Of a DNA stretch of 64,000 bases, positions 16,726 to 24,383 are shown piece by piece. Both the position numbers and the translations under genes were made by a program. The stretch is from Anoxynatronum sibiricum (GTDB taxonomy: Bacteria; Bacillota; Clostridia; Peptostreptococcales; Tindalliaceae), in assembly GCF_039414295.1 (NCBI RefSeq), contig NZ_JBCITM010000001.1, positions 248,001 through 312,000 of the forward strand, given 5' to 3'. The notes beneath the pieces were generated by a model. The model was not told where the DNA came from. It saw only the letters and a program-made list of their open reading frames with translations, and did not search any database. The first letter of the stretch is position 1, and each line of letters begins with the position of its first letter.

Positions 16726-18841
16726 AACTTACCGTCTGAAAGGGCTTGGCTGTGCAGATTGTGCCGGCCGTATGGAAAGAGAAATCAGCCAAATCAATGG
16801 TGTGGCTGATGCAACGGTGGATTTTGTCACCCAAAGACTGACAGTGTATTTTCTCGAAAAAGACAGGACAGACGAAATAATCAAAGAAACAGCATCTGTG
16901 ATTCAACGCATCGAACCTGATGTCCGCATAGTGCCAGCTTCAGATTATCAACAAAAGGAAGATCATTCACATGAGTTTCCGGATGACGATAACCAATGGA
17001 AAACAAAAGGAATGATGGCGGCTGCTTTTCTTCTTTTTGCAGCTCCCTGGACATTTAAGCTGGAGGGAAACCTTGCACTGACGCTTTATCTTGCGGCTTA
17101 TGTGTTATCAGGAGGTCGGGTACTGTTGCGGGCAGGGCGTAACCTGATGAATGGCAGGGTCTTTGATGAAAACTTTCTCATGAGTGTTGCCACCATTGGC
17201 GCTTTTGCCATTGGTGAATACCCTGAAGGTGTCGCTGTGATGCTCTTTTATCAGGTTGGTGAGTATTTTCAAGATCTGGCAGTTCATCGCTCGAGAAAAT
17301 CCATTGCTGCACTAATGGACATACGGCCGGATACGGCACATCTTATACAGGATGGCCGTGTTCAAACAGTTAAACCTGAACAGGTAGATAAAGGCCAGTT
17401 AATCCTGGTGAAGCCGGGTGAAAAAGTCCCCATGGATGGTGTTATCGTCAAGGGAATCAGTCTGGTGGACACAGCTGCCTTAACAGGCGAGTCGCTGCCA
17501 CGGGACGTTTCTTCAGGTGATGAGGTGCTGGGAGGATTTGTGAATCAATCAGGAGCTCTAACAATAAAAGTGAACCGCACTTACGAACATTCAGCGGTTT
17601 CCAAAATACTGGAACTGGTTCAAACTGCCGGAAGTCGAAAGGCCCGCACAGAACAGTTCATCACCAAATTCGCACAGATATACACCCCGCTGGTGGTGGG
17701 AGCTGCTGTAATGCTGGCAGTGATTCCGCCACTCTTACTGGCTGACGCGACATTCGGTGACTGGGTTTACCGCGCTCTGATCTTTCTCGTCATTTCTTGC
17801 CCCTGCGCGTTGGTGATTTCCATTCCTCTTGGTTTTTTCGGTGGCATTGGAGGGGCTTCCAGCCAGGGTATTCTTGTGAAAGGCGGCAATTATCTGGAAG
17901 CACTGAATCAAGTGGATACTATCATATTTGATAAAACAGGTACACTGACCAAAGGGATTTTCAGAGTGAGCCATCTTTTGCCGCAAGAGGGAATAGACGA
18001 GCCTCATCTGCTGGAAATGGCTGCGCTGGTAGAGAGCCAGTCGACGCATCCTATTTCAGTTTCCATTCAAAAAGCATGGGGAGGGAATACGGCCGCACAC
18101 CAGGTGGATGCAGTCAGGGAGACGCCAGGAAAAGGAGTGGAAGCTCTGGTTGACGGTCAAAGGATCAGGGCAGGCAATGCAGCTTTTATGAAGGAGGCAG
18201 GAATAAATGCTCCCCAGGTCGCTGAATCCGGTACACTGGTCCATGTAGTTCGCGAGGATCAGTTGATGGGAAGTTTGGTCATCAGTGATGAGATGCGACC
18301 GGGAGTTAGAGAGACCATGGAAGGGCTTCGCAGGGCAGGCATCAAGCGGTTGGTAATGCTGACGGGTGACCGGGAAATGATTGCCCGACAGGTGGGTGAG
18401 GCAGCTGGTATCAGTGAAATCTATGCAGAGTTGCTACCACAGGACAAAGTGACCATCACTGAAAAAATTATGGCTGAACAGACTGGCAAGCGCAAAGTCA
18501 TGGTGGTGGGAGATGGTATTAACGATGCACCGGTATTGGCCAGAGCCGATGTTGGGACAGCCATGGGCGGGCTTGGTTCTGACGCCGCCATTGAAGCGGC
18601 TGATGTGGTCATCATGGATGATGAGCCTGCCCGGCTGATCACAGCTCTTAAGATTGCCCGGCGTACCCGGATCATTGTCTGGCAAAACATCGTGCTGGCC
18701 ATTGGCGTCAAACTCATTGTGCTGGCTCTGGGTGCCGGAGGCCTGGCAACCATTTGGGAAGCGGTTTTTGCCGACGTTGGCGTGGCAGTACTGGCAACGC
18801 TGAATGCCATGAGAGTGATGAAAACACCCAGGCAGAAATGA
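16706..18841 (+). CDS. cadA: Heavy-metal P1B-type ATPase (Cd/Zn/Pb efflux)
   Basis: The 711-residue export ATPase begins with one HMA domain with metal site GLGCADC. Membrane helices follow, with the CPC motif (SCPCAL) that defines P1B pumps in helix 6. Other motifs are TGES in the actuator domain, phosphorylation site DKTGTLTKG, the HP dipeptide in ESQSTHPIS, and hinge GDGINDAP. The CPC type and CadC partner point to divalent Cd, Zn or Pb rather than Cu. AAGGAGATG precedes the ATG, inside the end of cadC. The pump would expel metal from the cytoplasm when CadC is relieved. Confidence 0.94.
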   Translation: MNSHPHETYRLKGLGCADCAGRMEREISQINGVADATVDFVTQRLTVYFLEKDRTDEIIKETASVIQRIEPDVRIVPASDYQQKEDHSHEFPDDDNQWKTKGMMAAAFLLFAAPWTFKLEGNLALTLYLAAYVLSGGRVLLRAGRNLMNGRVFDENFLMSVATIGAFAIGEYPEGVAVMLFYQVGEYFQDLAVHRSRKSIAALMDIRPDTAHLIQDGRVQTVKPEQVDKGQLILVKPGEKVPMDGVIVKGISLVDTAALTGESLPRDVSSGDEVLGGFVNQSGALTIKVNRTYEHSAVSKILELVQTAGSRKARTEQFITKFAQIYTPLVVGAAVMLAVIPPLLLADATFGDWVYRALIFLVISCPCALVISIPLGFFGGIGGASSQGILVKGGNYLEALNQVDTIIFDKTGTLTKGIFRVSHLLPQEGIDEPHLLEMAALVESQSTHPISVSIQKAWGGNTAAHQVDAVRETPGKGVEALVDGQRIRAGNAAFMKEAGINAPQVAESGTLVHVVREDQLMGSLVISDEMRPGVRETMEGLRRAGIKRLVMLTGDREMIARQVGEAAGISEIYAELLPQDKVTITEKIMAEQTGKRKVMVVGDGINDAPVLARADVGTAMGGLGSDAAIEAADVVIMDDEPARLITALKIARRTRIIVWQNIVLAIGVKLIVLALGAGGLATIWEAVFADVGVAVLATLNAMRVMKTPRQK

Positions 18842-18909
18842 CGACACCAGTGGATCACGTCAAACATATACGGTTCCGGGTTCTTCAGGAGACAGGTTCA
18901 TCCTTTTAT

Positions 18910-18940
18910 AAAAGTGGAGCTACCAATTAAAAAGTGGAGC
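18910..18940 (+). repeat. Tandem copies of AAAAGTGGAGC, possible insertion-sequence end remnant
   Basis: The 11-mer AAAAGTGGAGC occurs at 18910-18920 and again at 18930-18940, a period of 20 bases. Repeated AAAGTGGAGC-like units are a feature I associate with ends of IS21-family elements in Firmicutes. Only about 110 bases of non-coding DNA lie here and no transposase was found, so this would be a scar at most. Confidence 0.3.
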
Positions 18941-19055
18941 CCCCTATACAGATTTGGGAAAGACACTGCTGGCCAATAAATGGTTAGCGGTGTTTATTTT
19001 GGTTATATATACCCGTGGGAGTTCCAACGAGATCGAAAGCTGTGGAGGGTACGAC

Positions 19056-20993
19056 ATGAAACGGGATGGCAAAATAATACTGGCATTGACAATGGTTATT
19101 GCGGTGGTTTTGACCGCTGTTTTTGCGTATTTTATATCGCGTACCGAAAAAGACTTTGATCTTTTTTACACCAGACAAATGGACAACCACGCCAGTCTCA
19201 TCCGTAAAACTGTCAACTTGGCAGAAAGCTATACAGAAACTTACACCCGCCTGATTAACGAAGATCTTTACCACAGGCTTTATGGATTGAATCAGGAGTT
19301 GGCCAGTGTGGCTGCAGATCAGCTGACCCCGGAGGTGCTGATGACTTACAGGGACAACTATGACCTTGCCGGGTTGGCCATTTTTTCGCCCGTTGCGGAC
19401 GAAGATATTGCTATTTCGGCGTCAACAGTTGTGGAGGAGATTGGAGAACGCACTGCTTTCTGGGGCTATTGGCATGAAGCTTTCAGTGCATTGCTTCAGG
19501 GAGAAACACCGAATGTGGGCAGAGGGTATGCAAGGGAAAATTTCTGGGTAGGCCCTCGAAGCCGTTCACATTATATGGAGGGGTATTTTCGATTTGCCTA
19601 TTACCACAATGAAGCACAGGGGTATCTGATTAATGGCTATATTGAAGACGCTGCTTCCTATGATGATAATATACGCAATCTCATGGATGATCTTTTTGCT
19701 TATCTGGATGAAGAAATCAGCTATATCCAGTCCAGCTCACTGATTGATTTGAATGCTTGGGAAGTGGCATATCACAATGAGTACAGCAATCCTGAAGACC
19801 CTGCTTTTATATACGGGAACTTCGACCGCAACCTGTTTATTCAACTGGGATTAACACCTGAAGAATTGCATGCCATGACAGAAATGCAAAGGCATGTGTT
19901 AAAGACAGCATCGGGAGAAGCGCTGATTTACCTTATACCGGCAGGCGTGGCAGAGCACCCTTATCTGGTGACCGCTCTCATCGATGACAGTGACCACTGG
20001 CTGTTGCGGGAAAATGCCGGCAACTCTTTTTTACTCATGGGACTGATTGCGCTGGTCATTGTCCTGCTGGGAGTATCTTTTGTCATGCATCACTACCGGT
20101 CACAGTTAACATTTGAAATTGAGCGCAAAGAAGCTTCTGAGGCATTTGCCAGAAGCATTGCAGCGCTTCCTGAGTTTATCTACCGTTGTCAAATTACCGA
20201 GGATGACACCTTGCTGCTTACTTATAATGACGGACGGTCGGTGGCGCGCGAACAAGCTGTGGCGATGGAAAAGCATTATCTAAAAATGAACGATATCTAC
20301 CCGGAAGCCTACACGCAAATCCTTCATGAGAATGTTGAAAGGGCGCTGACGGGAGTTGCTCAGCGATTCGAAGTGGCTTATAACGGACGGATTTATGAAC
20401 ATTATATCAGTCGGGTGGAAAATGAGAATGAAGTGGCAGGATTTGCCACTGATATTACAGAAAAAAGGCATCAGGAAGAAAAAGCCAGGTATCGAGCTGA
20501 CCACGATTCACTGACGGAGTTGAAGAACAGGGGTGCTTTTGAACTCTATATCAGGGAAATAACCAGCCGGAAGCCCAGTGATTCGTACGCGCTTTTTTTC
20601 ATGGACCTGGATCACTTTAAAGAAGTGAATGACACTTACGGACATTTACTGGGAGATCACTTGCTGCGAGCAGTTGCCAATCAAATTCGCCTGGCAGTGA
20701 CAGGCAGCGAGGGGATTCTGGCAAGGGTTGGCGGCGACGAGTTTGCGTTTTTCTTCCGGGAAAGCAGTAAAGAAGTTATCGAGAAAATCGCAGAAAACAT
20801 CATCGCTGGTTTTCAGGAACCACTGGAGATTGAAGGGCATTTATTAACCATAGGTGTGAGCGTTGGCATTGCCAGGTATCCGCAAGATTCGGCAAATGAC
20901 CGGGAACTGATACATTTTGCTGACCAGGCCATGTATGCAGTCAAGCATGAGCCAGGCAAAAAATACGCTTTTCACCGAAAGCGGTCTGTCTAA
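19056..20993 (+). CDS. Membrane diguanylate cyclase with CHASE4-like sensor, PAS and GGDEF domains
   Basis: The 645-residue protein has a membrane helix at about residues 7-28 and an extracellular CHASE4-like region up to about residue 320. A second membrane helix follows at about 325-350, a PAS-like segment at about 365-480, and a GGDEF domain in the last 165 residues. The active loop reads RVGGDEFAFFF and the metal and substrate region MDLDHFKEVNDTYGH, so it should make cyclic di-GMP. The inhibitory RxxD site that usually precedes GGDEF by five residues is not present. The frame stays open 34 codons upstream, but GGAGGG before the ATG at 19056 and the membrane helix favour this start. No c-di-GMP effector gene is adjacent. 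Confidence 0.88.
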   Translation: MKRDGKIILALTMVIAVVLTAVFAYFISRTEKDFDLFYTRQMDNHASLIRKTVNLAESYTETYTRLINEDLYHRLYGLNQELASVAADQLTPEVLMTYRDNYDLAGLAIFSPVADEDIAISASTVVEEIGERTAFWGYWHEAFSALLQGETPNVGRGYARENFWVGPRSRSHYMEGYFRFAYYHNEAQGYLINGYIEDAASYDDNIRNLMDDLFAYLDEEISYIQSSSLIDLNAWEVAYHNEYSNPEDPAFIYGNFDRNLFIQLGLTPEELHAMTEMQRHVLKTASGEALIYLIPAGVAEHPYLVTALIDDSDHWLLRENAGNSFLLMGLIALVIVLLGVSFVMHHYRSQLTFEIERKEASEAFARSIAALPEFIYRCQITEDDTLLLTYNDGRSVAREQAVAMEKHYLKMNDIYPEAYTQILHENVERALTGVAQRFEVAYNGRIYEHYISRVENENEVAGFATDITEKRHQEEKARYRADHDSLTELKNRGAFELYIREITSRKPSDSYALFFMDLDHFKEVNDTYGHLLGDHLLRAVANQIRLAVTGSEGILARVGGDEFAFFFRESSKEVIEKIAENIIAGFQEPLEIEGHLLTIGVSVGIARYPQDSANDRELIHFADQAMYAVKHEPGKKYAFHRKRSV

Positions 20994-21009
20994 TGCCTGA
21001 GAGAACTTA

Positions 21010-21036
21010 GCCGACGGTGAAAGCCGTCGGCATTTT
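21010..21036 (+). terminator. Terminator after diguanylate cyclase
   Basis: GCCGACGG and CCGTCGGC form an 8-base-pair GC-rich stem with a short loop, followed by ATTTTAG. Confidence 0.75.
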
Positions 21037-21150
21037 AGTAATGAGAGTTACAGTAAAGGAAAAAACCGGTGATTTCACTTTGCGATCTTTTCTGGTAGAA
21101 TGAATAACATTCACAGGTTGCCTGATAATCGATGGAAGAGGGGTTCGGTA

Positions 21151-21957
21151 ATGATCGACATTCGGAATGTTTCATTATGGCGGGGAAGTGCCTTCCTGTT
21201 GAAAAATGTCAGTTGGAAAGTGAATGCGGGAGAGCATTGGGCGATCCTTGGGCTTAACGGTTCTGGAAAAACCACCCTGCTGAACATGATAAACGGCTAT
21301 TTGTTTCCTTCCAGCGGAGAAGTGACGGTACTGGGACAGCGTTTTGGTGAATATGATCTTAGAGAACTGAGGAAATCCATCGGGTGGGTTAGCTCAGCAC
21401 TTCAGGAACGTTTTTATATGGCAGAATCTGCCGTTGATATTGTAGTAAGCGGGAAATCAGCCATGATTGGTCTTTTAACAGAGCCGTCAGAAGAAGATGC
21501 AGCTGAGGCAAACAAGCTGCTGGATCAGCTGGGATGTGGTTCTTATGCGAAACGAGCGTATCAGACGCTCTCACAGGGTGAAAAGCAAAAAGTACTCATT
21601 GCCCGGGCATTGATGGCGAAGCCGCAATTGCTGGTGCTGGATGAGCCGTGCACTGGTCTTGATCTGTTTGCAAGGGAACAGCTTCTCACATTTGTTGAAG
21701 CACTGGGCAGAAAACCAGATGCCCCAGTCTTGCTCTATGTGACGCATCGAACAGAAGAAATCCTGCCAATTTTTTCCCACACCATCCTGTTAAAAAAAGG
21801 GCATGTCTATGAAGCCGGCAAAACTGAGGCAGTCCTCAGTGAAAAAGTGCTTTCATCATTCTTTGATGAACCGGTGAAGGTCAGCAGACATCACAAGCGT
21901 ATATGGGTAACATTGGAAGATCAAGGGCATTTGGAGGAAGAAGACGCATCTTGGTGA
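21151..21957 (+). CDS. ABC transporter ATP-binding protein, YlmA-like
   Basis: The 268-residue ATPase has Walker A LGLNGSGKTT, signature LSQGEKQKVLIARAL, Walker B LLVLDEPCTGLD and H-loop VTHR. The overall form matches the YlmA/PhrA-like family, which is often encoded without a permease. The longest frame starts 17 codons earlier. The ATG at 21151 is preferred because AGAGGGG lies eight bases upstream and the domain begins at once. No permease gene is adjacent, so a soluble role or an unlinked partner is possible; the substrate is unknown. Confidence 0.85.
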   Translation: MIDIRNVSLWRGSAFLLKNVSWKVNAGEHWAILGLNGSGKTTLLNMINGYLFPSSGEVTVLGQRFGEYDLRELRKSIGWVSSALQERFYMAESAVDIVVSGKSAMIGLLTEPSEEDAAEANKLLDQLGCGSYAKRAYQTLSQGEKQKVLIARALMAKPQLLVLDEPCTGLDLFAREQLLTFVEALGRKPDAPVLLYVTHRTEEILPIFSHTILLKKGHVYEAGKTEAVLSEKVLSSFFDEPVKVSRHHKRIWVTLEDQGHLEEEDASW

Positions 21958-22114
21958 GCAATCTGATTTGGAGCTGGCATTCAAAGGGTACTAAAAGGGT
22001 ACTATACAAAAGGCAAAGGCAACATTTCCTCAGAGTGATCATGTGACGCTGTCATAAGATCAGGCAGAAGTCTGGAGAAACAGTGGAAATGTCATAAGGA
22101 AGGAAGCATACTGA

Positions 22115-22435
22115 ATGACTGAAATTATGTTGACCAATCATTTGAAGCAATATCTTTCTCAGAAGAAGATCACAGCGGTCACATTGGACAGGCAAATGAA
22201 AAAAGTCTGTTGTGCAGGACCGCCACTGCCTTCTGTCAAGGCGGGGAAACCCAGAGATCAAACAGATTTCGAGTGTTTCATTGTAGAACATGTTTCTATT
22301 TATTGGCATCGCAAAATCAAGTATTCTAAACCAACCCTGTGTATCAGCGTGCGTACTTTTTTGCTGATGAAAAATATTTTTGTTTACGATCCGGATACTG
22401 TCTGTCTTTGCAGCGGTGGGCAGCAGGATCGTTAA
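22115..22435 (+). CDS. Small uncharacterised protein with a Cys-Cys motif
   Basis: The 106-residue frame follows a plausible ribosome binding site (AAGGAAGGAAG) and ends just before an intrinsic terminator. It has a vicinal pair in KKVCCAGPPLPSVKAGKP at about residues 29-46 and a CLC near the C terminus. The N-terminal half reads like a small redox or cluster-binding domain. I have a faint memory of a small 'CC/Se motif' family with a similar look but cannot confirm it. It follows the YlmA-like gene by 157 bases and could be read from the same promoter. Function unknown. Confidence 0.55.
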   Translation: MTEIMLTNHLKQYLSQKKITAVTLDRQMKKVCCAGPPLPSVKAGKPRDQTDFECFIVEHVSIYWHRKIKYSKPTLCISVRTFLLMKNIFVYDPDTVCLCSGGQQDR

Positions 22436-22446
22436 AAAGTGGGAAA

Positions 22447-22474
22447 TAAAAAACCCGTCGCATGACGGGTTTTT
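22447..22474 (+). terminator. Bidirectional terminator between convergent genes
   Basis: AAAACCCGTC and GACGGGTTTTT flank a GCAT loop. A-rich and T-rich flanks on both sides make it suitable for both strands. It lies between the CC-motif gene (plus) and the zinc-ribbon gene (minus). Confidence 0.88.
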
Positions 22475-22502
22475 AGAAGAATGGTGGGATCAGGCTGGCA
22501 AA

Positions 22503-22826
22503 CTAAGCAGAGACGCGTGTTGCCAGGTATTTTGCACGACATTCCCAGCTGCAAAAGTAAACAGGCTGATCCTGATCATCCAGCAGTATATAAGCCTGCT
22601 TTCGGGGAATCTCACAATTGCAGGTGGTATCCATCACCATTTCCACTGGGACGGCGTTCTCTTTTTTATCAGGCAGCTCTTCAACAGGGGTATCGGTACG
22701 TGCCAGTCCTTTTTTGCGCGTTACTTGAAACGCAGCAGTGTTTCGATAACTGAAAAAACGCAAAATGGTTCTAAAGATGAGAACCATCACCGTGATTCGC
22801 AAAACAGAATAAATAAATGTATCCAT
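22503..22826 (-). CDS. Small membrane protein with C-terminal zinc-ribbon (PP0621-like)
   Basis: The 107-residue protein starts with one hydrophobic helix (about residues 4-22, FIYSVLRITVMVLIF). A charged linker follows, and then a compact cysteine domain with TCNCEIPRKQAY and YFCSWECRAKYL. The C-x-C and C-x3-C pairs suggest a TRASH/MYM-like zinc ribbon, as in PP0621-type proteins. The frame extends 54 codons upstream, but GGAGGTG before the ATG at 22826 and the membrane helix make this the likely start. Function unknown; a membrane-tethered metal or protein-binding module is inference. Confidence 0.72.
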   Translation of the reverse strand: MDTFIYSVLRITVMVLIFRTILRFFSYRNTAAFQVTRKKGLARTDTPVEELPDKKENAVPVEMVMDTTCNCEIPRKQAYILLDDQDQPVYFCSWECRAKYLATRVSA

Positions 22827-23051
22827 TTCATTCACCTCCAGGCTGATTGACTCATCAGGTAGTACAAAAAGACTATACAGGTTACATACCCGTTCGAAGT
22901 CATTCGAATCAAATCCATTACCATGTATTCGATGATCGTGTACTGTTTCATTGTACCGGAGGATCAGCAACGGGTCAAGGATTTTCAAACATCGGCATCA
23001 CAGAACTGGTACAATTTATCCGGTTTTGAGGTGCTCAGGAGGCGTTATGTG

Positions 23052-23318
23052 ATGGGGTTGAACCCGGGTGATGAACAGATGATAGAAAGTGGCGCTCCGT
23101 ACCAGGAAATTATCCATTATTTGCTGACGGTTTCTGAAAGTGTAGAGGGATGTACCTATAAGGGCAGCAAATGGCAGATCACCCTTCAAAAAAACGAAAA
23201 TGTAAAAATGGGCTCTCTGAAGCTGCAGAGAACAACTCTCGTTTTTCGGGGTGATCCAGAAGCTGTAACCATTCAGGTGAAGGCGTTTCGGATGCGGTTT
23301 CTTTCTGCAGGCGGATAA
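23052..23318 (+). CDS. Small hypothetical protein
   Basis: The 88-residue product is not recognised. It begins MGLNPGDEQMIESGAPYQEI and ends with a basic segment (RMRFLSAGG). AGGAGG lies nine bases before the ATG at 23052; the frame is open further upstream, but no better site is seen there. It has no signal peptide, membrane segment or cysteine cluster (one Cys). It stands alone between the zinc-ribbon gene (divergent) and the stalk-domain gene. Confidence 0.55.
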   Translation: MGLNPGDEQMIESGAPYQEIIHYLLTVSESVEGCTYKGSKWQITLQKNENVKMGSLKLQRTTLVFRGDPEAVTIQVKAFRMRFLSAGG

Positions 23319-23441
23319 GCCGGAGTCGCAGTCGGATTCACACATCTTTTTGTTACATAATTGTAAGATTACACATTGCTTTTATTTGATATAATGGGGC
23401 ATGTGCGACAAGGGTCGTAAAAATACAGAAAAGGAGATGAC

Positions 23442-24218
23442 ATGATGAACAAAAAAGTATGGTTATCCGCATTACTGGTTCTGATGCTCGTATTCTCTTC
23501 GTTTGCTGTCTATGCAGATGAAAACATGACAGAGGAAGAGGTTGTGGGAGAAGAAGAAGCCGAAGAGGTTGAAGCTGTTGAAGAAGAAGCTGAAGAAGCC
23601 GAAGAAGCTGTAGAAACAGAAGAAGAAGCTGAAGAAGAGGCTGTTGAAGAAGGTGAAGCAGTAGAGCCTATTTCTGTTCAAGAAGGAACAGTGATTGTAC
23701 TGACACTGGGAAGTAAAACAGCACTGGTGAATGGCGAAGCCAAAGACCTAGATGTTGCTCCTTATGTCGACGAAAACAACAGAACGCTTGTTCCGGTGAG
23801 CTTTGTCAGTCGTGAACTGGGTGCTGAAGTTGACTGGAATGCTGATGAAAAAGCAGTCACTTACACAAAAGGCGATACTGTCATTGTGCTGCATATTGAT
23901 GTCGCTCATGCAATGGTGAACGGTGTAGAAGTTGAGCTGGACGCACCTCCCGTCATCGCAGAAGGCCGCACCATGGTGCCGGTTAAATTTGTCAGCGAAG
24001 TTCTTGGCTATGATGTTGCTTGGAATGCAGAAGCCAAAACAGTGACTGTTACCGAAGGGGTTGTTGCAGCAGAACCTGTCGAAGAAGAAGTTGCTGAAGA
24101 AGCTGAAGAAGCTGAAGAAGCTGAAGAAGTTGAAGAAGCTGAAGAAGTAGAAGAGGAAGCAGCTGAAGAAGAAGTAGAAGAAACTGAAGAAGTTGAAGAG
24201 GAAGAAGAGGAAGTATAA
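23442..24218 (+). CDS. Secreted acidic protein with copper-amine-oxidase-N-like (stalk) domain
   Basis: The 258-residue protein has a signal peptide (WLSALLVLMLVFSSFAVYA, likely cut near residue 25). A Glu/Ala/Val-rich segment follows at about 27-75. A domain at about 80-205 contains two repeats of the form RTLVPVSFVSRELG...VDWNADEKAVTY and RTMVPVKFVSEVLG...VAWNAEAKTVTV, the Cu_amine_oxidN1 type common in clostridial exoproteins. The C-terminal ~50 residues are almost pure Glu/Ala/Val and end in EEEEEV. AAGGAG precedes the tandem ATGs, and an extended -10 (TGATATAAT, 23387-23395) lies upstream. It has no cell-wall sorting signal. The very acidic tails suggest binding to cations or a basic surface; this is inference. 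Confidence 0.85.
   Translation: MMNKKVWLSALLVLMLVFSSFAVYADENMTEEEVVGEEEAEEVEAVEEEAEEAEEAVETEEEAEEEAVEEGEAVEPISVQEGTVIVLTLGSKTALVNGEAKDLDVAPYVDENNRTLVPVSFVSRELGAEVDWNADEKAVTYTKGDTVIVLHIDVAHAMVNGVEVELDAPPVIAEGRTMVPVKFVSEVLGYDVAWNAEAKTVTVTEGVVAAEPVEEEVAEEAEEAEEAEEVEEAEEVEEEAAEEEVEETEEVEEEEEEV
24078..24215 (+). repeat. Low-complexity GAAGAAGCT-type repeats in the stalk-protein gene
   Basis: Hexamer and nonamer units of GAAGAAGCT/GTTGAAGAA repeat across this segment and encode EEAEEAEE and EEVEEAEEVEE blocks. A similar tract lies at about 23536-23665. Such tracts can expand or contract by slippage. The long antisense frame here (poly-Ser) is an artefact of this composition. Confidence 0.85.
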
Positions 24219-24244
24219 ACCTTATTCCATGTATAGAAACAAGA

Positions 24245-24275
24245 TAAACCGGTACCGAAAATGGTGCCGGTTTTT
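24245..24275 (+). terminator. Terminator after stalk-protein gene
   Basis: AACCGGTACC pairs with GGTGCCGGTT (one wobble) around GAAAAT and is followed by TTTTG. Confidence 0.85.
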
Positions 24276-24383
24276 TGATTGAGTATTGTCATGAAAGCCA
24301 TTTGATTGGGACATTGAAATATTGCCGGAGTGTGTTAAGATAATGAAAGCAACCCCGCTTTCACTACACAGGAGGCTTTTCCG

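Noticed and set aside
18434..18867. Overlapping minus-strand frames opposite the end of cadA
   Set aside because: They mirror conserved P-type ATPase motifs; the codon pattern belongs to the plus strand.
22923..23051. Upstream extension of the small hypothetical gene at 23052
   Set aside because: No ribosome binding site precedes the earlier ATG, while AGGAGG precedes 23052.
24008..24301. Long minus-strand frame rich in serine opposite the stalk-protein gene
   Set aside because: It is the reverse reading of GAA-repeat codons and has no ribosome binding site or non-repetitive sequence.
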